Below are positions 37,893 through 46,226 of a stretch of DNA of 64,000 nucleotides, piece by piece. The translations under genes and the position numbers were made by a program. Below the pieces are notes generated by a model that saw nothing but the letters and a program-made list of their open reading frames with translations, made no database searches and was not told the DNA's origin. Source of the DNA: Palleronia sp. LCG004 (lineage in GTDB: Bacteria > Pseudomonadota > Alphaproteobacteria > Rhodobacterales > Rhodobacteraceae). Location: positions 1,922,001 to 1,986,000 of the forward strand of contig NZ_CP136759.1 of the NCBI RefSeq assembly GCF_032931615.1, in the 5' to 3' direction. Position 1 is the stretch's first letter. Every line of letters starts with the position of its first letter.

Positions 37893-38384
37893 CTAGCCGA
37901 TGACGGGCTCGCCCGAACCGGCGGGGCGGAAGACCATCGCGATGCCGTTGATGCAATGGCGCTTGCCGGTCGGTTCCGGTCCATCGTCGAAGACGTGACC
38001 CATATGCGATCCGCAGCGATCGCAATGTACCTCGGTCCGCATACCGAACCAGCCCGGATCGGGCTTCGTCGCCACGGCATCCTCGACCGGAGCGTAGAAT
38101 GACGGCCAGCCGGTGCCGGATTCGAACTTGGTCTTGCTCGGATAGAGGGCCTGGTCGCAGCCCTTGCAATGGAACGTCCCGTCGGCCTTGACGGCGTTGA
38201 GCGGCGAGGAATTCGGACGCTCCGTCCCCTCCTCGCGCATCACGTCATAGGCGGCATCCCCGAGCATCCTGCGCCATTCCTCCGGGCTGTGCGTGACCTC
38301 GAAGGTCTCGCCCTCGGCGGCGGACAGAAATGTCGGAGCGGTGAATGCGGCGGCACTGCAGGCAAGGAAATGGCGTCGTCTCAT
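37893..38384 (-). CDS. msrB: Exported peptide-methionine (R)-S-oxide reductase MsrB
   Basis: A 163-residue enzyme that reduces methionine-R-sulfoxide. The N-terminus MRRRHFLACSAAAFTAPTFLSA looks like a Tat signal (RRRHFL), so it should act in the periplasm, where MsrB is less common. Zinc-binding pairs are CKGC and CDRC; the resolving/catalytic Cys is in GKRHCINGIAMVF. It lies downstream of an ECF sigma/anti-sigma pair on the same strand with 129 bases between, which suggests control by that sigma factor under oxidative stress. Confidence 0.92.
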   Translation of the reverse strand: MRRRHFLACSAAAFTAPTFLSAAEGETFEVTHSPEEWRRMLGDAAYDVMREEGTERPNSSPLNAVKADGTFHCKGCDQALYPSKTKFESGTGWPSFYAPVEDAVATKPDPGWFGMRTEVHCDRCGSHMGHVFDDGPEPTGKRHCINGIAMVFRPAGSGEPVIG

Positions 38385-38513
38385 AGCGTTCTCCCTTATG
38401 CGGTCATCTTTGTACGTTCTTTCCGACGTTTCGCCGAATGTAGAATGTCCGCGAGTTCCGATACAGGGGACATACCCGCCTTTCCCGTCAACTCGCGACA
38501 CTTTGAACGTCGC

Positions 38514-39236
38514 TCAGCCCTGCTGAACCTCGCCGATCGCAAGAACGTTCCCGGTCGGACCGGCCCGGGGCGAGCCTCCCGGCGGCTCTTCGGAGATCTC
38601 GAGAAGGCCGCCCGGAATGCCGGCCGCCGCGTCGGGGGCAAGCTCGACCACGATCTCCCGCGCCTGCGGCAAGAGCCCCAGCGACAGAGGAACCTCCGCG
38701 CCGTCGGGCAGCAGCCAGAGTTGCAGCACGCGCCCCTCGGGGGCCTCGACGTTCAACGATTCGAGGACGAGCACGTCCTCGCGCGGATCGAAGCGCGCCT
38801 GCACCGCAACCAGACCGTCTTCCGTGGAAAGGTCGGCGGCATAGATCGGGCCGTCATGCGGCGGCTGAACGACGGGCAGCATGACGGCAAGAAGGACGAG
38901 CGCGGCCACCGCGACGAGTGCGCCTCCGAACATGCCGCGCATCATCTGCGACATCGAGAACCGGCTGCGCGTGACGCGGGCGCGATCCGTGCCCTTCACG
39001 AACTCGGCCAGTCGCGCTCGCACATGCGCGGGCGGCTCGACCGGCGCGATTTCGTCCGCCATGGGCGCTAGGCGCTCGCTCCAGGCCTGGACCCGCGCGC
39101 GCAGACCGCCCTCGACGTCGAGCCGGTTCTCGAACCGCACACGCTCGTTGACGCTCAGCAGATGCAGGACGTATTCCGCGGCGAGCATGTCGTCGACGGG
39201 TCCATCCCCGCTCCTATCGATACGATCGCTGCTCAT
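38514..39236 (-). CDS. Anti-sigma factor, RskA-like
   Basis: A 240-residue single-pass membrane protein. The N-terminal cytoplasmic domain (DMLAAEYVLHLLSVNERVRFENRL) matches the anti-sigma domain of RskA-type proteins. One transmembrane helix is at about 101-124 (GGALVAVAALVLLAVMLPVV). The periplasmic part has the RskA C-terminal pattern (LLPDGAEVPLSLGLL, FEISEEPPGGSP-like). No ChrR-type zinc motif is visible. Its ATG overlaps the sigma stop by ATGA, as expected for a sigma/anti-sigma pair. Confidence 0.87.
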   Translation of the reverse strand: MSSDRIDRSGDGPVDDMLAAEYVLHLLSVNERVRFENRLDVEGGLRARVQAWSERLAPMADEIAPVEPPAHVRARLAEFVKGTDRARVTRSRFSMSQMMRGMFGGALVAVAALVLLAVMLPVVQPPHDGPIYAADLSTEDGLVAVQARFDPREDVLVLESLNVEAPEGRVLQLWLLPDGAEVPLSLGLLPQAREIVVELAPDAAAGIPGGLLEISEEPPGGSPRAGPTGNVLAIGEVQQG

Positions 39237-39778
39237 GCGCTCAGGCAATCCTTGAGCCGTTGCAGGCTCCGGCGCAGCCATGTGCGCATCGTGTTGAGCG
39301 GCACGTCGAACTTCGTGGCGAGATCCTGGTAGGACAGGCCGTCGAGATAGGCGCCGCGGACCGCCTGGGCGCGGTCGCGCTCCAGCTCGTCGAGACAGGC
39401 CGCGATGCGCCTCGCCTCGGAGGCGGCGATGGCCGCCCCTTCCGGTGACGGGCCGCGATCGGGCAAGCGTTCGAGCACCTCTGCGTCCTCCGTTTGCGTC
39501 TTTCTCGTCCTCAGGCGGTCGATCGCCGCGTTGCGCGCGATCGTGACGAGCCACGTCATCGGAGAGAGACCGTTCACATTGTATCGTCCGGCATTCCGCC
39601 AGACCTTCACGAAGACCTCCTGCAGGACGTCTTCGGCATCTGATCTGTCCTTGAGGACACGCAGGCAGACGCCGAAGAGTTTCGCGCTGGTCGCGTCGTA
39701 GAGCGCGAGGAACGCATCCCGGTCGCTGTCCGCGATCCTCAGGATCATTCTTTCGATGTCAGCGACGTCGCGTGCCAC
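39233..39778 (-). CDS. ECF-type RNA polymerase sigma factor
   Basis: A 181-residue sigma-70 family factor with region 2 ([38 protein letters not shown]) and region 4 ([31 protein letters not shown]). Length and partner suit the group of SigK/RskA-like factors. It is probably released when the membrane anti-sigma is cleaved or changes shape. Targets may include msrB next door. No convincing ECF promoter match was found upstream by eye. It is divergent from cobS. Confidence 0.9.
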   Translation of the reverse strand: MARDVADIERMILRIADSDRDAFLALYDATSAKLFGVCLRVLKDRSDAEDVLQEVFVKVWRNAGRYNVNGLSPMTWLVTIARNAAIDRLRTRKTQTEDAEVLERLPDRGPSPEGAAIAASEARRIAACLDELERDRAQAVRGAYLDGLSYQDLATKFDVPLNTMRTWLRRSLQRLKDCLSA

Positions 39779-39949
39779 GCTTGCCTCCCCGTCCGGTTGG
39801 GGGGACTAGATCAAATCGCTTCGGGCATGGCCAGTGGCAAAGCGCGGGCCCGGACCTTCCCCTTGCGGCGTCAGGTGATATGTTGCACCACGCGCAGCGA
39901 AGCTTGGGGCCCGCTGCATGCGGTATCCCGAAGGAAGGAAAAGACGATC

Positions 39950-40936
39950 ATGGCCGACGGCAGCATGGATATGGACACGCAGCCCGATACCGAGATCTCG
40001 GTACGAGACGTCTTCGGGATCGACAGCGACATGAAGGTCCAGGGCTTTGCCGAACGGACCGCGCGCGTGCCCGATCTCGACAGCACCTACCGGTTCGATC
40101 CCGATACCACGCTCGCGATTCTGGCTGGTTTCCAGTACAATCGCCGCGTGATGATCCAAGGGTATCACGGCACCGGCAAGTCGACCCATATCGAACAGGT
40201 CGCGGCCCGCCTCAACTGGCCCTGCGTGCGGGTGAACCTCGACAGTCATATCAGCCGGATCGACCTGATCGGCAAGGATGCGATCAAGCTCCGCGACGGC
40301 GTGCAGGTCACCGAGTTCCAGGAGGGAATCCTTCCCTGGGCGCTGAGAAATCCCACTGCGATCGTCTTCGACGAATACGATGCCGGCCGCGCCGATGTCA
40401 TGTTCGTGATCCAGCGCGTGCTCGAGGTCGATGGCAAGCTGACGCTTCTCGACCAGAACAAGGTGCTGACGCCGCACCCCTATTTCCGGCTCTTCGCCAC
40501 GGCCAACACCGTCGGGCTCGGGGATACGACCGGGCTCTATCACGGCACGCAGCAGATCAATCAGGGCCAGATGGACCGCTGGTCGCTGGTCGCGACGCTG
40601 AACTACCTTCACCACGACGCCGAAGCCGAGATCGTCGTCTCGAAGCTTCCGGGCTATGGCAGCGATGAAGGCCGCAAGACGATCTCGCAGATGGTCACGG
40701 TCGCCGACATGACCCGGACCGCCTTCATGGCTGGTGATCTGAGCACGGTCATGTCGCCCCGCACGGTGATCGCCTGGGCGCAGAACGCCAACATCTTCAA
40801 CGATGTCGGCTATGCGTTCCGGCTGTCCTTCCTCAACAAATGCGACGAGCTCGAGCGCGAGACGGTGGCCGAGTTCTATCAGCGCTGCTTCGACGAGGAA
40901 TTGCCCGAAAGCGCCGCTTCGCTGAGCCTCGGCTGA
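39950..40936 (+). CDS. cobS: Cobaltochelatase subunit CobS
   Basis: A 328-residue AAA+ ATPase that with CobT powers cobalt insertion by CobN in aerobic B12 synthesis. Walker A is [13 protein letters not shown], Walker [10 protein letters not shown]. It begins with the family start [26 protein letters not shown] precedes the ATG. cobT lies 1.1 kb downstream on the same strand, but a PRC-barrel gene on the other strand separates them. cobN is not in the window. The same pair may act with other chelatases, so the exact role is a family inference. Confidence 0.95.
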   Translation: MADGSMDMDTQPDTEISVRDVFGIDSDMKVQGFAERTARVPDLDSTYRFDPDTTLAILAGFQYNRRVMIQGYHGTGKSTHIEQVAARLNWPCVRVNLDSHISRIDLIGKDAIKLRDGVQVTEFQEGILPWALRNPTAIVFDEYDAGRADVMFVIQRVLEVDGKLTLLDQNKVLTPHPYFRLFATANTVGLGDTTGLYHGTQQINQGQMDRWSLVATLNYLHHDAEAEIVVSKLPGYGSDEGRKTISQMVTVADMTRTAFMAGDLSTVMSPRTVIAWAQNANIFNDVGYAFRLSFLNKCDELERETVAEFYQRCFDEELPESAASLSLG

Positions 40937-40994
40937 CCGAGCTCGATCCCCGGATCAGGCAACGGCCAGACCCGTCGCCGCGATACCCGACCAT

Positions 40995-41024
40995 GAAAAA
41001 AGGCGGCCCCGAAGGGCCGCCTTT
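40995..41024. terminator. Terminator between cobS and the PRC-barrel gene
   Basis: AAAGGCGGCCC and GGGCCGCCTTT pair around CGAA. The minus strand shows six T after the stem, the plus strand only a short T-rich end. It ends the PRC-barrel transcript and probably cobS too. Confidence 0.88.
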
Positions 41025-41046
41025 CACATTTCGGGAGATCCCGGAA

Positions 41047-41784
41047 TTACTGCGACTGGGTGCCTTCGGCCTCGGGTGCCGTGCCTTCGCCCGTGCCGCC
41101 GCCGCTAGTCGCCATGCCGTCGGTCGCCATGCCGCTACCTTCGCCGGACATCGCGTCGCCCTGCTGCTCGGTGGCCTGCTGCTGCTGCTCCATCGCCTCC
41201 TGCTGGTTCGCATCCACGAAGGCTTCGGCCGCTTCGAGGTCTTCCTGCGTGGCGCTGGTGACGAGCTGGATGTTGCCGTTCTCGTCGGTCTGCGTGGAAA
41301 GCGAATCCATCTCGAGCGCGACGGATTTCTCGCCGATGCCGAGGAAACCGCCCACACCGATCACAATGCCCTGCACGGTGCCGTCGAGCTGCACGATCAT
41401 GTCGTTGATCTCGCCGATGCTGTCGCCGTCCTGCGAATAGACCGGGCTGCCGATCAGGTCGTTGGCCAGGATCGAATCCTCGTCCTGCATGACGATCTGT
41501 CCTTCGACCGGCTGCGCGGGCTGCTCTTCGCTGGCCATCTCGTCGCCGGACATGTTGTCGCCCGACATGCCGTCACCGGACATTCCTTCGGAGGATCCCT
41601 CCGTCGCCATGTCTCCGCTCTCGGTGCCGCCTTCGGTCGTCATCTCGCCCTGACCCTCGGTCGCGGTGGTCGCCGCCGGGTCTTCGCTGGTTTCGCTGCT
41701 CGACTGCGCGAACGCTCCGACAGGTGCAACTGCCAGCATACCGACCAGCATTGCGGTCGCGGTCTTGTTGGTGAACATGGTCAT
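41047..41784 (-). CDS. Exported PRC-barrel domain protein with low-complexity arms
   Basis: A 245-residue protein with a Sec signal (ending AVAPVGAFA, cut before QSSS). Residues about 27-90 are low complexity, rich in Ser, Thr, Glu, Gly and Met, with repeats of SGDxMSGDxM. A PRC-barrel follows at about 105-175 (DLIGSPVYSQDGDSIGEINDMIV, GFLGIGEKSVAL). The tail is Gln-rich, then Gly/Met-rich. PRC-barrel proteins of this kind are common in alphaproteobacterial periplasm and often stress-induced; function is unknown. GAGGAG precedes the ATG. It separates cobS from cobT. Confidence 0.85.
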   Translation of the reverse strand: MTMFTNKTATAMLVGMLAVAPVGAFAQSSSETSEDPAATTATEGQGEMTTEGGTESGDMATEGSSEGMSGDGMSGDNMSGDEMASEEQPAQPVEGQIVMQDEDSILANDLIGSPVYSQDGDSIGEINDMIVQLDGTVQGIVIGVGGFLGIGEKSVALEMDSLSTQTDENGNIQLVTSATQEDLEAAEAFVDANQQEAMEQQQQATEQQGDAMSGEGSGMATDGMATSGGGTGEGTAPEAEGTQSQ

Positions 41785-42083
41785 ATCACGTAACTCCTCA
41801 CAGTCCTGATCCGCGCAGATGACCGACGTCGCTCGCTCATCCGGGATAGGTTGCCCATGAAAGTCGCGAACCCGCGTCCTGGGTCCCCCCTTTACGACGG
41901 TTTTGCTCCCTATTCGGCAAAATCTCGCAAATGTGATCACAACCTTCGGCGGAAACCCGTTCGCACAACCGGGGCACGAATTTGTGTCGGAACCGAACGT
42001 CGTTTGCCGATTCGACATCGATCGGCCTTCAGCGGGCCCCGGCCGGGATTGTGTCCGCGGCGTCTGCGGCTAGATTGCAGGGC
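41785..42083. promoter_or_regulatory. Divergent control region between the PRC-barrel gene and cobT
   Basis: A 299-base gap between divergent starts, so it should hold promoters for both. It contains the 10-base palindrome TGTGATCACA at 41932-41941 in an AT-richer patch. That resembles half-sites of CRP/FNR-type operators but lacks their usual spacer. I see no coding potential in it. Confidence 0.4.
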
Positions 42084-43961
42084 ATGAGCAAGAAGAACGA
42101 CAACCCCGCCGATCCGTTCAAGAAGGCGCTGGCCGAGGCCACGCGCGTCATGGCGAACGATCCCGAAATGGGCGTCAGCTATTCGGTCGATCCGCCGGGG
42201 ATGAACAACGACGGCCTGCGCCTGCCGCAGATCAGCCGCCGTCTGACACGCGACGAGGTCCTGCTCGCCCGAGGGACGGCCGACGGCTACGCGCTCAGGC
42301 GGCGTCATCACGACGCCAAGACGTTCAACCGCTACGCCCCGCAGGGTCAGATGGCCCGCGATCTCTACGAGGCGATGGAACATGCCCGCTGCGAGGCCGT
42401 GGGCGCGCGCACCATGCCCGGCACCGCCGGCAATATCGATGCGCGGATCGACGTGGAAGCCGGGCGCAAGGGCTACGAACAGGTCCACGACCGCAGCGAC
42501 GTGCCGCTTTCGGTCGCCGCGGGCTACCTGATCCGGCAGTTGGCGACGGGCCGCGATCTCCCAGCCGGTGCCGAGAAGGCCGCATCGCTCTGGCGGTCCT
42601 TCTTCAAGGATCAGGCGGGCGAAACGCTCGAGGGATTGCAGGACGCGCTCGCCGATCAGGCGGGGTTCGCGCGCCTGTCGCGCCGCGTGATCGAGGATCT
42701 CGGCTATGGCGACCAGCTCGGCGACGATCCCGACGCCGAGGACCCCGACGAGGAGACCGACGCCGAGGAGGATGGCGAGGACGGCCAGGACCCCGAGGAG
42801 TCGGGCGGCGACGAGGACAGCAGCGAGGAGGAGGATGCAGACGCCTCCCAGTCGCAGGAACAGACGCAGGAGGCCGCGCAGGCCGATCTCTCCTCCGACG
42901 ACAGCGCCCAGAGCGAGGCCGAGGACGAGACCGAGATGCCCGAGGGAGAGGCTCCGTCCGAGCCCCCTCCCCCGCCCGCCGTCTCGGATGCCGATCCCGG
43001 CTACAAGGTCTACGAGCAGCGCAACGACGAGGAGATCCGCGCCGAGGAGCTTGCCGAGCCCGCCGAGCTCGAACGCCTGCGCGCCTATCTCGACCAGCAG
43101 CTCGACCCGATCAAGGGCGCGGTCGGCAGGCTCGCGAACAAGCTTCAGCGCCGCCTCCAGGCCAAGCAGAACCGGTCGTGGGAATTCGACATGGAAGAGG
43201 GTATCCTCGACGCGGGCCGCCTTGCGCGCGTCGTCGTCAGCCCGACCACGCCCCTGTCGTTCAAGGTCGAGCGCGACACCGAATTTCGCGACACGGTCGT
43301 GACGCTCCTGCTCGACAATTCGGGCTCGATGCGCGGTCGGCCGATCTCCATCGCCGCGATCTGCGCCGACATCCTCAGCCAGACGCTGGAACGCTGCGAC
43401 GTGAAGACCGAGGTCCTGGGCTTCACCACCCGCGCGTGGAAGGGCGGTCAGGCACGCGAGGCCTGGCTCAACGCGGGTCGGCCGAAACATCCCGGCCGCC
43501 TCAACGATCTGCGGCACATCATCTACAAGGGTGCCGATGCGCCCTGGCGTCGCGCGCGTCCCAATCTGGGCCTGATGATGAAAGAGGGACTGCTCAAGGA
43601 GAACATCGACGGCGAGGCGCTCGAATGGGCCTATCGCCGGCTGAGCGGCCGCCCCGAGGCGCGCAAGATCCTCATGGTCATCTCGGACGGCGCGCCGGTC
43701 GACGACAGCACGCTGTCCGTGAACCCCGCCAATTACCTCGAGAAGCACCTGCGCGACGTGATCGCCATGATCGAACGCCGCCGTCAGGTCGAGCTCATCG
43801 CCATCGGGATCGGCCATGACGTCACACGCTATTACAGCCGCGCCGTGACCATCACCGATGCCGAACAGCTGGCCGGTGCCATGACCGAACAACTCGCCGG
43901 GCTCTTCGACAGCGACCCGAGGAAACGCGCCCGCACGCTCGGCATGCGCAAGGCGGGCTGA
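42084..43961 (+). CDS. cobT: Cobaltochelatase subunit CobT
   Basis: A 625-residue partner of CobS. The N-terminal domain contains [21 protein letters not shown] long acidic linker at about 210-310 is rich in Asp, Glu and Ser. The C-terminal von Willebrand A domain has the MIDAS motif [12 protein letters not shown]. The acidic linker and vWA domain are typical for CobT and ChlD-like chelatase subunits. The ATG at 42084 follows GCAGGGC; no strong ribosome site. The stop is 28 bases before the aminopeptidase P gene. Confidence 0.95.
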   Translation: MSKKNDNPADPFKKALAEATRVMANDPEMGVSYSVDPPGMNNDGLRLPQISRRLTRDEVLLARGTADGYALRRRHHDAKTFNRYAPQGQMARDLYEAMEHARCEAVGARTMPGTAGNIDARIDVEAGRKGYEQVHDRSDVPLSVAAGYLIRQLATGRDLPAGAEKAASLWRSFFKDQAGETLEGLQDALADQAGFARLSRRVIEDLGYGDQLGDDPDAEDPDEETDAEEDGEDGQDPEESGGDEDSSEEEDADASQSQEQTQEAAQADLSSDDSAQSEAEDETEMPEGEAPSEPPPPPAVSDADPGYKVYEQRNDEEIRAEELAEPAELERLRAYLDQQLDPIKGAVGRLANKLQRRLQAKQNRSWEFDMEEGILDAGRLARVVVSPTTPLSFKVERDTEFRDTVVTLLLDNSGSMRGRPISIAAICADILSQTLERCDVKTEVLGFTTRAWKGGQAREAWLNAGRPKHPGRLNDLRHIIYKGADAPWRRARPNLGLMMKEGLLKENIDGEALEWAYRRLSGRPEARKILMVISDGAPVDDSTLSVNPANYLEKHLRDVIAMIERRRQVELIAIGIGHDVTRYYSRAVTITDAEQLAGAMTEQLAGLFDSDPRKRARTLGMRKAG

Positions 43962-43989
43962 CGCCCCACCGACAAGGACATCATCGCCA

Positions 43990-45810
43990 ATGTATCAGGA
44001 TTTCAAGGTGTCGAGCCGCCCCGAACAGGGGCCGCCGCGCCTCGGGGAATTGCGCGCACGCATGGCCGAAACGGGGATCGACGCGTTCCTCGTGCCGCGC
44101 GCCGACGCGCATCAGGGCGAATACGTGGCCGATCGCGATGCGCGGCTCGCCTGGCTGACGGGCTTCAGCGGATCGGCCGGCATGGCGGTCGTGACGCGGG
44201 ACGAGACCGCGCTCTTCGTTGACGGAAGATACACCATTCAGGCCCGCGGTCAGGTCGCGGACGAGATCGCGGTGCACGAGATTCCCGGCCGGAAGCCCGC
44301 CGACTGGCTGGTCGAACGGCTTTCCGCGGGCGCTGTGCTGGGCTTCGATGCCTGGCTCCATACCCGCGCCGAGATCGACCGGCTCGAGGCCGCCCTCGCC
44401 GGCCGCGACGTGGCGCTTCGTGCCATCGACAATCCCGTCGATGCGATCTGGACCGACCAGCCCGGCCCGCCGATGGGTCGGATCACCGCTTTCCCCGACG
44501 AAATCGCTGGCAAGACCCGCGCGGGGAAATGCGCCGAGATCGCGAAGGATCTGCGCGATGCGGGCCACGCCTGGGCGGTTCTGACCCTTCCCGATTCGAT
44601 CTGCTGGCTGCTGAACGTCCGGGGCTCCGACATTCCGCGCATCCCGATCGCGCAGGGCTTCGCCCTCGTCGAGGCCGCAACGGGCGAGGTGCGGCTCTTC
44701 GTGCATTCCGACAAGATCGACGCCGATCTCCTGCCCGGGGTCGAGATCCTGCCGCCCGAAAGCCTGAATGCGGCACTCGCCACGCTTGGCGGTCCTGTCC
44801 GGCTGGACCGAGACACCGCACCAGTGATCCTTGGCCGCACCCTTGAAGAGGCCGGCATCGAGGTCGCTTGGGCCACCGATCCCTGCATCCTGCCCAAGGC
44901 GCGCAAGACCGATGCCGAGATCGAGGCCAGCCGTCAGGCCCATCTGCGCGACGGCGCGGCGATGTGCGAGTTCCTCTACTGGCTCGACGGCAGGCTCGCA
45001 GACGTGCTCGTAGGCGAGCGGTTGACCGAAATCGACGTGGTCCGCGCGCTCGAGAGGTTTCGCCGCGAAACCGGCGAGCTGCGCGACATCAGCTTCGACA
45101 CCATCGCGGGCACCGGGCCGAACGGCGCGATCACCCATTACCGCGTGAGCGAGGAAAGCGACCGCGCCGTGTCGCCGGGCGATCTGCTGCTGGTCGACAG
45201 CGGTGGCCAGTATCTCGACGGGACGACGGACATCACCCGCACGATGGCAGTGGGCGATCCCGACCCCGAGCAGGTCGCGGCCTTTACCCGTGTCCTGCAG
45301 GGCATGATCGCGATCAGCCATGCGCGGTGGCCGAAGGGCCTTGCCGGTCGGGACCTCGATGCGCTGGCGCGCGCGCCGCTCTGGATGGCGGGGCAGGATT
45401 ACGGCCACGGGACGGGCCATGGCGTCGGCGTGTTCCTCAGCGTGCACGAGGGACCGCAACGGCTCAGCCGGCAGAGCGAGGTGCCGTTCGAACCGGGGAT
45501 GATCGTCTCGAACGAGCCCGGCTATTACCGCGAGGGGGCCTGGGGCATCCGGACCGAGAACCTGGTCGTGGTGGTCGAGGCCGAGCCCCTGCCCGACGGC
45601 GATGCCCATCGCGAAATGCTGGCTTTCGAGACCCTCACCTGGGTTCCGATCGACCGCAGGCTTATCGATATCGATACGCTTTCTCCGGCCGAACGCGCCT
45701 GGATCGACGCCTATCATTCCGGGGTGGCGAACCGGATGGCGGGCCGTCTGAGCCCGGAGGCGACGGAATGGATCGGCCGCGTGACGGCCCCTCTTTGTCA
45801 AGTTGTATGA
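43990..45810 (+). CDS. Three-domain Xaa-Pro aminopeptidase (aminopeptidase P)
   Basis: A 606-residue M24B metallopeptidase that removes an N-terminal residue next to proline. Two creatinase-like domains come first (from about 15 to 310), then the catalytic pita-bread domain. Metal ligands are visible in LLVDSGGQYLDGTTDITRT (two Asp), GHGTGHGVGVFLSVHEGP (His) and MIVSNEPGYYREG plus IRTENLVVVV (two Glu). The length matches the eukaryotic-like three-domain type. It follows cobT by 28 bases and may be co-transcribed. Confidence 0.93.
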   Translation: MYQDFKVSSRPEQGPPRLGELRARMAETGIDAFLVPRADAHQGEYVADRDARLAWLTGFSGSAGMAVVTRDETALFVDGRYTIQARGQVADEIAVHEIPGRKPADWLVERLSAGAVLGFDAWLHTRAEIDRLEAALAGRDVALRAIDNPVDAIWTDQPGPPMGRITAFPDEIAGKTRAGKCAEIAKDLRDAGHAWAVLTLPDSICWLLNVRGSDIPRIPIAQGFALVEAATGEVRLFVHSDKIDADLLPGVEILPPESLNAALATLGGPVRLDRDTAPVILGRTLEEAGIEVAWATDPCILPKARKTDAEIEASRQAHLRDGAAMCEFLYWLDGRLADVLVGERLTEIDVVRALERFRRETGELRDISFDTIAGTGPNGAITHYRVSEESDRAVSPGDLLLVDSGGQYLDGTTDITRTMAVGDPDPEQVAAFTRVLQGMIAISHARWPKGLAGRDLDALARAPLWMAGQDYGHGTGHGVGVFLSVHEGPQRLSRQSEVPFEPGMIVSNEPGYYREGAWGIRTENLVVVVEAEPLPDGDAHREMLAFETLTWVPIDRRLIDIDTLSPAERAWIDAYHSGVANRMAGRLSPEATEWIGRVTAPLCQVV

Positions 45811-45859
45811 CCTCAACTTTCTGGTAGGGTCCGGCGGAATGCTTAAGGGAGAGACGTTC

Positions 45860-46201
45860 ATGTCGGATCGCATCAAGATCGAGAAGGCCGCGGGCACATG
45901 GACCGTGCGTGCCGGCGGGGCGATTCTCGGAGAATCGGACGGGGCACTGCTGTTGCACGAGGACGGGCACGACGAGGTCGTCTATTTCCCCCGTGTCGAC
46001 ATCGCGATGGAGTTCCTCGACCGCTCGGAGAAGACCACGCAATGCCCGCTGAAGGGCGAGGCCGCATATTTCTCGATCATGAGCGAAAGCGCCAAGATCG
46101 ACGATGCGGCCTGGAGCTACGAATCTCCCAAGGACGACGTGTCGGAAATCGCGGGCTACATCGCCTTCCATACCGAGGACGTGACGGTCGAACGCATCTG
46201 A
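45860..46201 (+). CDS. DUF427 domain protein
   Basis: A 113-residue protein of the DUF427 family: WTVRAGGAILGESDGALLLHEDGHDEVVYFPRVDI, then CPLKGEAAYFSI and the end AWSYESPKDDVSEIAGYIAFH, all in the family order. Function unknown. AAGGGAGAG lies before the ATG at 45860. The sequence CTTGTCAAG about 60 bases upstream might be part of a promoter, but no matching -10 box is clear. Confidence 0.85.
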   Translation: MSDRIKIEKAAGTWTVRAGGAILGESDGALLLHEDGHDEVVYFPRVDIAMEFLDRSEKTTQCPLKGEAAYFSIMSESAKIDDAAWSYESPKDDVSEIAGYIAFHTEDVTVERI

Positions 46202-46225
46202 CGGCCCGCGCGAGAGCGCGGCCGC
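46202..46225. terminator. Imperfect hairpin between the DUF427 gene and the CLC gene
   Basis: GGCCCGCGC and GCGCGGCC pair around GAGA with one bulged C. It fills nearly the whole gap between two convergent stops. No T-run. Weak terminator at best. Confidence 0.35.
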
Positions 46226-46226
46226 G

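Noticed and set aside
38385..38513. ECF promoter in front of msrB (GGAAC element)
   Set aside because: GGAAC occurs, but no partner -10 element is at 16-18 bases, so I could not call a promoter.
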